From Bathymodiolus brooksi (Eukaryota > Mollusca > Bivalvia > Mytilida > Modiolidae), in assembly GCA_963680875.1 (NCBI GenBank), contig OY804577.1:146524196-146588195 (forward strand): a stretch of DNA of 64,000 nt. The letters run 5' to 3'. Below are positions 38,091 through 49,740 of this stretch, piece after piece. Position 1 is the first letter of the stretch; every line of letters begins with the position of its first letter. The notes beneath the pieces were generated by a model. It was not told the origin of the DNA, did not search any database, and saw only the letters and a program-made list of their open reading frames with translations. Position numbers and translations under genes: made by a program.

Positions 38091-39072
38091 AGTACTGATA
38101 TCAGTGGCTTAACCAATAAGTCTCCAGATTTCCATGGTCCTGGTTTCTATGTCAGTGTATAATTAGTACTGATATTAGTGGCTTAACTAGTAAAAGTCTC
38201 CAGATTTCCACGGTCCTGGTTTCTATGTCAGTGTATAACTAATACTGATATCAGTGGCTTAACCAGTAAAAGTCTCCAGATTTCCACGGTCCTGGTTTCT
38301 ATGTCAGTGTATAACTAGTACTGATATCAGTGGCTTAACCAGTAAGTCTCCAGATTTCCACAGTCCTGGTTTCTATGTCAGTGTATAACTAGTACTGATA
38401 TCAGTGGCTTAACCAGTAAAAGTCTCCAGATTTCCACGGTCCTGGTTTCTATGTCAGTGTATAACTAGTACTGATATCAGTGGCTTAACCAGTAAAAGTC
38501 TCGATTTCCATGGTCCTGGTTTCTATGTCAGTGTATAACTAGTACTGATATCAGTGGCTTAACCAGTAAAAGTCTCCAGATTTCCACGGTCCTGGTTTCT
38601 ATGTCAGTGTATAACTAGTACTGATATCAGTGGCTTAATCAGTAAAAGTCTCCAGATTTCCACGGTCCTGGTTTCTATGTCAGTGTATAACTAGTATTGA
38701 TAGCAGTGGCTTAACCAGTAAAAGTCTCCAGATTTCCACAGTCCTGGTTTCTATGTCAGTGTATAACTAGTACTGATATCAGTGGCTTAACTGGTAAAAG
38801 TCTCCAGATTTCCACGGTCCTGGTTCCTAGGTCAGTGTATAACTAGTACTGATATCAGTGGCTTAACCAGTTAAAGTCTCCAGATTTCCACGGTCCTGGT
38901 TTCTATGTCAGTGTATAACTAGTACTGATATCAGTGGCTTAACTAGTAAAAGTCTCCAGATTTCCACGGTCCTGGTTTCTAGGTCAGTGTATAACTAGTA
39001 CTGATATCAGTGGCTTAACCAGTAAAAGTCTCCAGATTTCCACGGTCCTGGTTTCTATGTCAGTGTATAACT
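38091..39072 (+). repeat. 982-bp tandem duplication, copy 2
   Basis: Begins at a monomer start directly after five core monomers, and ends at the same register where the AGTGTCTT unit begins (39,073). Confidence 0.93.
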
Positions 39073-39148
39073 AGTACTGATATCAGTGTCTTAACCAGTA
39101 AAAGTCTCCAGATTTCCACGGTCCTGGTTTCTAGGTCAGTGTATAACT
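38693..39148 (+). repeat. GATAGC core, instance 10 (six monomers)
   Basis: Intermediate form with the sixth AGTGTCTT monomer intact at 39073. With the following TTAATCGG unit (39171) it is duplicated 912 bp (12 x 76) on. Confidence 0.9.
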
Positions 39149-39604
39149 AGTACTGATATCAGTGGCTTAATCGGTAAAAGTCTCCAGATTTCCACGGTTC
39201 TGGTTTCTATGTCAGTGTATAACTAGTACTGATATCAGTGGCTTAACCAGTAAAGGAGTCCAGATTTCCACGGTCCTGGTTTCTAGGTCAGTGTATAACT
39301 AGTACTGATATCAGTGGCTTAACCAGTAAAAGTCTCCAGATTTCCACGGTCCTGGTTTCTATGTCAGTGTATAACTAGTACTGATATCAGTGGCTTAACC
39401 AGTAAAAGTCTCCAGATTTCCACGGTCCTGGTTTCTATGTCAGTGTATAACTAGTACTGCTATCAGTGGCTTAACCAGTAAAAGTCTCCAGATTTCCACA
39501 GTCCTGGTTTCTATGTCAGTGTATAACTAGTACTGATATCAGTGGCTTAACCAGTAAACGTCTCCATATTTCCACGGTCCTGGTTTCTATGTCAGTGTAT
39601 AACT

Positions 39605-40060
39605 AGTATTGATAGCAGTGGCTTAACCAGTAAAAGTCTCCAGATTTCCACAGTCCTGGTTTCTATGTCAGTGTATAACTAGTACTGATATCAGTGGCTT
39701 AACTGGTAAAAGTCTCCAGATTTCCACGGTCCTGGTTCCTAGGTCAGTGTATAACTAGTACTGATATCAGTGGCTTAACCAGTTAAAGTCTCCAGATTTC
39801 CACGGTCCTGGTGTCTATGTCAGTGTATAACTAGTACTGATATCAGTGGCTTAACTAGTAAAAGTCTCCAGATTTCCACGGTCCTGGTTTCTAGGTCAGT
39901 GTATAACTAGTACTGATAGCAGTGGCTTAACCAGTAAAAGTCTCCAGATTTCCACGGTCCTGGTTTCTATGTCAGTGTATAACTAGTACTGATATCAGTG
40001 TCTTAACCAGTAAAAGTCTCCAGATTTCCACGGTCCTGGTTTCTAGGTCAGTGTATAACT
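39605..40060 (+). repeat. GATAGC core, instance 11 (six monomers)
   Basis: Twelve monomers (912 bp) after the previous core, with AGTGTCTT at 39985 and TCGG at 40083 on the same offset. Its third monomer reads CTGGTGTCTATG and its fifth has a T11G of its own (39,909). Past 40.1 kb the offset drops to 836 because the AAGGAGTCC unit near 39254 has no partner. Confidence 0.9.
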
Positions 40061-43000
40061 AGTACTGATATCAGTGGCTTAATCGGTAAAAGTCTCCAGA
40101 TTTCCACGGTTCTGGTTTCTATGTCAGTGTATAACTAGTACTGATATCAGTGGCTTAACCAGTAAAAGTCTCCAGATTTCCACGGTCCTGGTTTCTATGT
40201 CAGTGTATAACTAGTACTGATATCAGTGGCTTAACCAGTAAAAGTCTCCAGATTTCCACGGTCCTGGTTTCTATGTCAGTGTATAACTAGTACTGCTATC
40301 AGTGGCTTAACCAGTAAAAGTCTCCAGATTTCCACAGTCCTGGTTTCTATGTCAGTGTATAACTAGTACTGATATCAGTGGCTTAACCAGTAAACGTCTC
40401 CATATTTCCACGGTCCTGGTTTCTATGTCAGTGTATAACTAGTACTTATATCAGTGGCTTAACTAGTAAAAGTCTCCAGATTTCCACGGTCCTGGTTTCT
40501 ATGTCAGTGTATGACTAGTACTGATATCAGTGGCTTAACCAGTAAAAGTCTCCAGATTTCCATGATCCTGGTTTCTCTGTCAGTGTATAACTAGTACTGA
40601 TATCAGTGGCTTAACCAGTAAAAGTCTCCAGATTTCCACGGTCCTGGTTTCTATGTCAGTGTATAACTAATACTGATATCAGTGGCTTAACCAGTAAAAG
40701 TCTCCAGATATCCACGGTCCTGGTTTCTATGTCAGTGTATAACTAGTACTGATATCAGTGGCTTAACCAGTAAAAGTCTCCAGATTTCCACGGTCCTGGT
40801 TTCTATGTCAGTGTATAACTAGCACTGATATCAGTGGCTTAACCAGTAAAAGTTTCCAGATTTCCACGGTCCTGGTTTCTATGTCAGTGTATAACTAGTA
40901 CTGATATCAGTGGCTTAATCAGTAAAAGTTTCCAGATTTCCACGGTCCTGGTTTCTAGGTCAGTGTATAACTAGTACTGATATCAGTGGCTTAACCAGTA
41001 AAAGTCTCCAGATTTCCACGGTCCTGGTTTCTATGTCAGTGTATAACTAGTACTGATATCAGTGGCTTAACCGGTAAAAGTCTCCAGATTTCCACGGTTC
41101 TGGTTTCTGTCAGTGTATAACTAGTACTGATATCAGTGGCTTAACCAGTAAAAGTCTCCAGATTTCCACGGTCCTGGTTTCTATGTCAGTGTATAACTAG
41201 TACTGATATCAGTGGCTTAACCAGTAAAAGTCTCCAGATTTCCACGGTCCTGGTTTCTAGGTCAGTGTATAACTAGTACTGATATCAGTGGCTTAACCAG
41301 TAAAAGTCTCCAGATTTCCACGGTCCTGGTTTCTATGTCAGTGTATAACTAGTACTGATATCAGTGTCTTAACCAGTAAAAGTCTCCAGATTTCCACGGT
41401 CCTGGTTTCTATGTCAGTGTATAACTAGTACTGATATCAGTGGCTTAACCAGTAAAAGTCTCCAGATTTCCACGGTCTTGGTTTCTGTCAGTGTATAACT
41501 AGTACTGATATCAGTGGCTTAACCAGTAAAAGTCTCCAGATTTCAACGGTCCTGGTTTCTATGTCAGTGTATAACTAGTACTGATATCAGTGGCTTAACC
41601 AGTAAAAGTCTCCAGATTTCCACGGTCCTGGTTTCTATGTCAGTGTATAACTAGTACTGATATCAGTGGCTTAACCAGTAAAAGTCTCCAGATTTCCACG
41701 GTCCTGGTTTCTAGGTCAGTGTATAACTAGTACTGATATCAGTGGGTTAACCAGTAAAAGTCTCCAGATTTCCACGGTTCTGGTTTCTATGTCTGTGTAT
41801 AACTAGTACTGATATCAGTGGCTTAACCAGTAAAGGTCTCCAGATTTCCACGGTCCTGGTTTCTAGGTCAGTGTATAACTAGTACTGATATCAGTGGCTT
41901 AACCAGTAAAAGTCTCCAGATTTCCACGGTCCTGGTTTCTATGTCAGTGTATAACTAGTACTGAAATCAGTGGCTTAACCAGTAGAAGTCTCCAGATTTC
42001 CACGGTCCTGGTTTCTATGTCAGTGTATAACTAGTACTGATATCAGTGGCTTAACCAGTAAAAGTCTCCAGATTTCCACAGTCCTGGTTTCTATGTCAGT
42101 GTATAAATAGTACTGATATCAGTGGCTTAACCAGTAAACGTCTCCATATTTCCACGATCCTGGTTTCTATGTCAGTGTATAACTAGTACTGATATCAGTG
42201 GCTTAACCAGTAAAAGTCTCCAGATTTCCATGATCCTGGTTTCTATGTCAGTGTATGACTAGTACTGATATCAGTGGCTTAACCAGTAAAAGTCTCCAGA
42301 TTTCCACGGTCCTGGTTTCTATGTCAGTGTATAACTAATACTGATATCAGTGGCTTAACCAGTAAAAGTCTCCAGATATCTACGGTCCTGGTTTCTATGT
42401 CAGTGTATAACTAGTACTGATATCAGTAGCTTAACCAGTAAAAGTCTCCAGATTTCCACGGTCTTGGTTTCTGTCAGTGTATAACTAGTACTGATATCAG
42501 TGGGTTAACCAGTAAAAGTCTCCAGATTTCCACGGTTCTGGTTTCTATGTCTGTGTATAACTAGTACTGATATCAGTGGCTTAACCAGTAAAGGTCTCCA
42601 GATTTCCACGGTCCTGGTTTCTAGGTCAGTGTATAACTAGTACTGATATCAGTGGCTTAACCAGTAAAAGTCTCCAGATTTCCACGGTCCTGGTTTCTAT
42701 GTCAGTGTATAACTAGTACTGAAATCAGTGGCTTAACCAGTAGAAGTCTCCAGATTTCCACGGTCCTGGTTTCTATGTCAGTGTATAACTAGTACTGCTA
42801 TCAGTGGCTTAACCAGTAAAAGTCTCCAGATTTCCACAGTCCTGGTTTCTATGTCAGTGTATAACTAGTACTGATATCAGTGGCTTAACCAGTAAACGTC
42901 TCCATATTTCCACGGTCCTGGTTTCTATGTCAGTGTATAACTAGTACTTATATCAGTGGCTTAACTAGTAAAAGTCTCCAGATTTCCACGATCCTGGTTT

Positions 43001-46000
43001 CTATGTCAGTGTATAACTAGTACTGATATCAGTGGCTTAACCAGTAAAAGTCTCCAGATTTCCACGGTCCTGGTTTCTATGTCAGTGTATAACTAATACT
43101 GATATCAGTGGCTTAACCAGTAAAAGTCTCCACATATCCACGGTCCTGGTTTCTATGTCAGTGTATATCTAGTACTGATATCAGTGGCTTAACCAGTAAA
43201 AGTCTCCAGATTTCCACGGTCCTGGTTTCTATGTCAGTGTATAACTAGTACTGATATCAGTGGCTTAACCAGTAAAAGTCTCCAGATTTCCACGGTCCTG
43301 GTTTCTATGTCAGTGTATAACTAGTACTGATATCAGTGGCTTAATCAGTAAAAGTTTCCAGATTTCCACGGTCCTGGTTTCTATGTCAGTGTATAACTAG
43401 TACTGATATCAGTGGCTTAACTAGTAAAAGTCTCCAGATTTCCACGGTCCTGGTTTCTAGGTCAGTGTATAACTAGTACTGATATCAGTGGCTTAACCAG
43501 TAAAAGTCTCCAGATTTCCACGGTCCTGGTTTCTATGTCAGTGTATAACTAGTACTGATATCAGTGGCTTAACCAGTAAAAGTCTCCAGATTTCCACGGT
43601 TCTGGTTTCTGCCAGTGTATAACTAGTACTGATATCAGTGGCTTAACCAGTAAAAGTCTCCAGATTTCCACAGTCCTGGTTTCTATGTCAGTGTATAACT
43701 AGTACTGATATCAGTGGCTTAACCAGTAAGTCTCCAGATTTCCATGGTCCTGGTTTCTATGTCAGTGTATAACTAGTACTGATATCAGTGGCTTAACCAG
43801 TAAAAGTCTCCAGATTTCCACGGTCCTGGTTTCTATGTCAGTGTATAACTAGTACTGATATCAGTGGCTTAACTAGTAAAAGTCTCCAGATTTCCACGGT
43901 CCTGGTTTCTAGGTCAGTGTATAACTAGTACTGATATCAGTGGCTTAACTAGTAAAAGTCTCCAGATTTCCACGGTCCTGGTTTCTATGTCAGTGTATAA
44001 CTAGTACTGATATCAGTGGCTTAACCAGTAAAAGTCTCCAGATTTCCACGGTCCTGGTTTCTATGTCAGTGTATAACTAGTACTGATATCAGTGGCTTAA
44101 CCAGTAAAAGTCTCCAGATTTCCACGGTCCTGGTTTCTATGTCAGTGTATAACTAGTACTGATATCAGTGGCTTAACCAGTAAAAGTCTCCAGATTTCCA
44201 CGGTCATGGTTTCTATGTCAGTGTATAACTAGTACTGATATCAGTGGCTTAACCAGTAAAAGTCGCCAGATTTCCACGGTCCTGGTTTCTATGTCAGTGT
44301 ATAACTAGTACTGCTATCAGTGGCTTAACCAGTAAAAGTCTCCAGATTTCCACGGTCCTGGTTTCTATGTCAGTGTATAACTAGTACTGATATCAGTGGC
44401 TTAACCAGTAAAAGTCTCCAGATTTCCACGGTCCTGGTTTCTATGTCAGTGTATAACTAGTACTGATATCAGTGGCTTAACCAGTAAAAGTCTCCAGATT
44501 TCCACGGTCCTGGTTTCTATGTCAGTGTATAACTAGTACTGATATCAGTGGCTTAACCAGTAAACGTCTCCAGATTTCCATGATCCTGGTTTCTATGTCA
44601 GTGTATAACTAGTAGTGATATCAGTGGCTTAACCAGTAAAAGTCTCCAGATTTCCACGGTCCTGGTTTCTATGTCAGTGTATAACTAGTACTGATATCAG
44701 TGGCTTAACCAGTAAAAGTCTCCAGATTTCCACGGTCCTGGTTTCTATGTCAGTGTATAACTAGTACTGATATCAGTGGCTTAACTAGTAAAAGTCTCCA
44801 GATTTCCACGGTCCTGGTTTCTAGGTCAGTGTATAACTAGTACTGATATCAGTGGCTTAACCAGTAAAAGTCTCCAGATTTCCACGGTTCTGGTTTCTAT
44901 GTCTGTGTATAACTAGTACTGATATCAGTGGCTTAACCAGTAAAGGTCTCCAGATTTCCACGGTCCTGGTTTCTAGGTCAGTGTATAACTAGTACTGATA
45001 TCAGTGGCTTAACCAGTAAAAGTCTCCAGATTTCCACGGTCCTGGTTTCTATGTCAGTGTATAACTAGTACTGATATCAGTGGCTTAACCAGTAAAAGTC
45101 TCCAGATTTCCACAGTCCTGGTTTCTATGTCAGTGTATAACTAGTACTGATATCAGTGGCTTAACCAGTAAACGTCTCCATATTTCCACGGTCCTGGTTT
45201 CTATGTCAGTGTATAACTAGTACTTATATCAGTGGCTTAACTAGTAAAAGTCTCCAGATTTCCACGGTCCTGGTTTCTATGTCAGTGTATAACTAGTACT
45301 GATATCAGTGGCTTAACCAGTAAAAGTCTCCAGATTTCCATGATCCTGGTTTCTATGTCAGTGTATGACTAGTACTGATATCAGTGGCTTAACCAGTAAA
45401 AGTCTCCAGATTTCCACGGTCCTGGTTTCTATGTCAGTGTATAACTAATACTGATATCAGTGGCTTAACCAGTAAAATTCTCCAGATATCCACGGTCCTG
45501 GTTTCTATGTCAGTGTATAACTAGTACTGATATCAGTGGCTTAACCAGTAAAAGTCTCCAGATTTCCACGGTCCTGGTTTCTATGTCAGTGTATAACTAG
45601 TACTGATATCAGTGGCTTAACCAGTAAAAGTCTCCAGATTTCCACGGTCCTGGTTTCTATGTCAGTGTATAACTAGTACTGATATCAGTGGCTTAATCAG
45701 TAAAAGTTTCCAGATTTCCACGGTCCTGGTTTCTATGTCAGTGTATAACTAGTACTGATATCAGTGGCTTAACTAGTGAAAGTCTCCAGATTTCCACGGT
45801 CCTGGTTTCTAGGTCAGTGTATAACTAGTACTGATATCAGTGGCTTAACCAGTAAAAGTCTCCAGATTACCACGGTCCTGGTTTCTATGTCAGTGTATAA
45901 CTAGTACTGATATCAGTGGCTTAACCCGTAAAAGTCTCCAGATTTCCACGGTTCTGGTTTCTGCCAGTGTATAACTAGTACTGATATCAGTGGCTTAACC

Positions 46001-47389
46001 AGTAAAAGTCTCCAGATTTCCACAGTCCTGGTTTCTATGTCAGTGTATAACTAGTACTGATATCAGTGGCTTAACCAGTAAGTCTCCAGATTTCCATGGT
46101 CCTGGTTTCTATGTCAGTGTATAACTAGTACTGATATCAGTGGCTTAACCAGTAAAAGTCTCCAGATTTCCACGGTCCTGGTTTCTATGTCAGTGTATAA
46201 CTAGTACTGATATCAGTGGCTTAACTAGTAAAAGTCTCCAGATTACCACGGTCCTGGTTTCTATGTCAGTGTATAACTAGTACTGATATCAGTGGCTTAA
46301 CCAGTAAAAGTGTCCAGATTTCCTAGGTTCTGGTTTCTATGTCTGTGTAAAACTAGTACTGATATCAGTGGCTTAACCAGTAAAGGTCTCCAGATTTCCA
46401 CGGTCCTGGTTTCTAGGTCAGTGTATAACTAGTACTGATATCAGTGGCTTAACCAGTAAAAGTCTCCAGATTTCCACGGTCCTGGTTTCTATGTCAGTGT
46501 ATAACTAGTACTGAAATCAGCGGCTTAACCAGTAGAAGTCTCCAGATTTCCACGGTCCTGGTTTCTATGTCAGTGTATAACTAGTACTGCTATCAGTGGC
46601 TTAACCAGTAAATGTCTCCAGATTTCCACAGTCCTGGTTTCTATGTCAGTGTATAACTAGTACTGATATCAGTGGCTTAACCAGTAAACGTCTCCATATT
46701 TCCACGGTCCTGGTTTCTATGTCAGTGTATAACTAGTACTTATATCAGTGGCTTAACCAGTAAAAGTCTCCAGATTTCCATGATCCTGGTTTCTATGTCA
46801 GTGTATGACTAGTACTGATATCAGTGGCTTAACCAGTAAAAGTCTCCAGATTTCCACGGTCCTGGTTTCTATGTCAGTGTATAACTAATACTGATATCAG
46901 TGGCTTAACCAGTAAAAGTCTCCAGATTTCCATGGTCCTGGTTTCTATGTCAGTGTATAACTAGTACTGATATCAGTGGCTTAACCAGTAAAAGTCTCCA
47001 GATTTCCACGGTCCTGGTTTCTATGTCAGTGTATAACTAGTACTGATATCAGTGGCTTAACTAGTAAAAGTCTCCAGATTACCACGGTCCTGGTTTCTAT
47101 GTCAGTGTATAACTAGTACTGATATCAGTGGCTTAACCAGTAAAAGTCTCCAGATTTCCTAGGTTCTGGTTTCTATGTCTGTGTAAAACTAGTACTGATA
47201 TCAGTGGCTTAACCAGTAAAGGTCTCCAGATTTCCACGGTCCTGGTTTCTAGGTCAGTGTATAACTAGTACTGATATCAGTGGCTTAACCAGTAAAAGTC
47301 TCCAGATTTCCACGGTCCTGGTTTCTATGTCAGTGTATAACTAGTACTGAAATCAGCGGCTTAACCAGTAGAAGTCTCCAGATTTCCAC
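40061..47389 (+). repeat. Mosaic region with many short-offset duplications
   Basis: Variants GTGTATGACTAG (40510, 42252, 45363, 46804), GTCTGTGTAT (41791, 42549, 44901), CTGCCAGTG (43611, 45963), CAGCGGC with AGTAGAAG (46515, 47350) and CCTAGGTTCTGG with GTGTAAAAC (46321, 47157) recur at different spacings (758, 836, 2,352 bp and others). The order of flanking monomers differs from copy to copy, which indicates repeated exchange among near neighbours. No non-satellite sequence is present. Confidence 0.85.
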
Positions 47390-47920
47390 GGTTCTGGTTT
47401 CTGCCAGTGTATAACTAGTACTGATATCAGTGGCTTAACCAGTAAAAGTCTCCAGATTTCCACAGTCCTGGTTTCTATGTCAGTGTATAACTAGTACTGA
47501 TATCAGTGGCTTAACCAGTAAGTCTCCAGATTTCCATGGTCCTGGTTTCTATGTCAGTGTATAACTAGTACTGATATCAGTGGCTTAACCAGTAAAAGTC
47601 TCCAGATTTCCACGGTCCTGGTTTCTATGTCAGTGTATAACTAGTACTGATATCAGTGGCTTAACCAGTAAAAGTCTCCAGATTTCCACGGTTCTGGTTT
47701 CTATGTCTGTGTATAACTAGTACTGATATCAGTGGCTTAACCAGTAAAGGTCTCCAGATTTCCACGGTCCTGGTTTCTAGGTCAGTGTATAACTAGTACT
47801 GCTATCAGTGGCTTAACCAGTAAAAGTCTCCAGATTTCCACAGTCCTGGTTTCTATGTCAGTGTATAACTAGTACTGATATCAGTGGCTTAACCAGTAAA
47901 CGTCTCCATATTTCCACTTT
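47390..47920 (+). repeat. 1,820-bp-offset duplication, copy 1
   Basis: CTGCCAGTG 47403/49223, GTCTGTG 47705/49525 and GCTATC 47801/49621 share an 1,820-bp offset. The match breaks before it at CTGAAATCAGCGG and after it at CCACTTTCC. Confidence 0.87.
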
Positions 47921-49209
47921 CCTGGTTTCTATGTCAGTGTATAACTAGTACTGATATCAGTGGCTTAACTAGTAAAAGTCTCCAGATTACCACGGTCCTG
48001 GTTTCTATGTCAGTGTATAACTAGTACTGATATCAGTGGCTTAACCAGTAAAAGTCTCCAGATTTCCTAGGTTCTGGTTTCTATGTCTGTGTAAAACTAG
48101 TACTGCTATCAGTGGCTTAACCAGTAAAAGTCTCCAGATTTCCACAGTCCTGGTTTCTATGTCAGTGTATAACTAGTACTGATATCAGTGGCTTAACCAG
48201 TAAACGTCTCCATATTTCCACTTTCCTGGTTTCTAGGTCAGTGTATAACTAGTACTGATATCAGTGGCTTAACCAGTAAAAGTCTCCAGATTTCCACGGT
48301 CCTGGTTTCTATGTCAGTGTATAACTAGTACTGAAATCAGCGGCTTAACCAGTAGAAGTCTCCAGATTTCCACGGTCCTGGTTTCTATGTCAGTGTATAA
48401 CTAGTACTGCTATCAGTGGCTTAACCAGTAAATGTCTCCAGATTTCCACAGTCCTGGTTTCTATGTCAGTGTATAACTAGTACTGATATCAGTGACTTAA
48501 CCAGTAAACGTCTCCATATTTCCACGGTCCTGGTTTCTATGTCAGTGTATAACTAGTACTTATATCAGTGGCTTAACCAGTAAAAGTCTCCAGATTTCCA
48601 TGATCCTGGTTTCTATGTCAGTGTATGACTAGTACTGATATCAGTGGCTTAACCAGTAAAAGTCTCCAGATTTCCACGGTCCTGGTTTCTATGTCAGTGT
48701 ATAACTAATACTGATATCAGTGGCTTAACCAGTAAAAGTCTCCAGATATCCACGGTCCTGGTTTCTATGTCAGTGTATAACTAGTACTGATATCAGTGGC
48801 TTAACCAGTAAAAGTCTCCAGATTTCCACGGTCCTGGTTTCTATGTCAGTGTATAACTAGTACTGATATCAGTGGCTTAACCAGTAAAAGTCTCCAGATT
48901 TCCACGGTCCTGGTTTCTATGTCAGTGTATAACTAGTACTGATATCAGTGGCTTAATCAATAAAATTTTCCAGATTTCCACGGTCCTGGTTTCTATGTCA
49001 GTGTATAACTAGTACTAATATCAGTGGCTTAACCAGTAAAAGTCTTCAGATTTCCACGGTCCTGGTTTCTAGGTCAGTGTATAACTAGTACTGATATCAG
49101 TGCCTTAACCAGTAAAAGTCTCCAGATTACCACGGTCCTGGTTTCTATGTCAGTGTATAACTAGTACTGATATCAGTGGCTTAACCAGTAAAAGTCTCCA
49201 GATTTCCAC
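47921..49209 (+). repeat. Mosaic stretch with highly variant monomers
   Basis: Contains the third CCTAGGTTCTGG / GTGTAAAAC unit (48065), CCACTTTCC units near 47915 and 48220, and a CTTATATC / CATGATCC / GTATGAC run at 48.56-48.63 kb resembling 46.74-46.81 kb. Unusual single monomers include AATCAATAAAATTTTCC (48957) and TGCCTTAACC (49100). Confidence 0.82.
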
Positions 49210-49740
49210 GGTTCTGGTTTCTGCCAGTGTATAACTAGTACTGATATCAGTGGCTTAACCAGTAAAAGTCTCCAGATTTCCACAGTCCTGGTTTCTATGT
49301 CAGTGTATAACTAGTACTGATATCAGTGGCTTAACCAGTAAGTCTCCAGATTTCCATGGTCCTGGTTTCTATGTCAGTGTATAACTAGTACTGATATCAG
49401 TGGCTTAACCAGTAAAAGTCTCCAGATTTCCACGGTCCTGGTTTCTATGTCAGTGTATAACTAGTACTGATATCAGTGGCTTAACCAGTAAAAGTCTCCA
49501 GATTTCCACGGTTCTGGTTTCTATGTCTGTGTATAACTAGTACTGATATCAGTGGCTTAACCAGTAAAGGTCTCCAGATTTCCACGGTCCTGGTTTCTAG
49601 GTCAGTGTATAACTAGTACTGCTATCAGTGGCTTAACCAGTAAAAGTCTCCAGATTTCCACAGTCCTGGTTTCTATGTCAGTGTATAACTAGTACTGATA
49701 TCAGTGGCTTAACCAGTAAACGTCTCCATATTTCCACGGT
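49210..49740 (+). repeat. 1,820-bp-offset duplication, copy 2
   Basis: Partner of 47,390-47,920. About 49.26-49.74 kb is copied once more 1,060 bp on (GTCTGTG 50585, GCTATC 50681), giving three related segments at unequal spacing. Confidence 0.87.
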
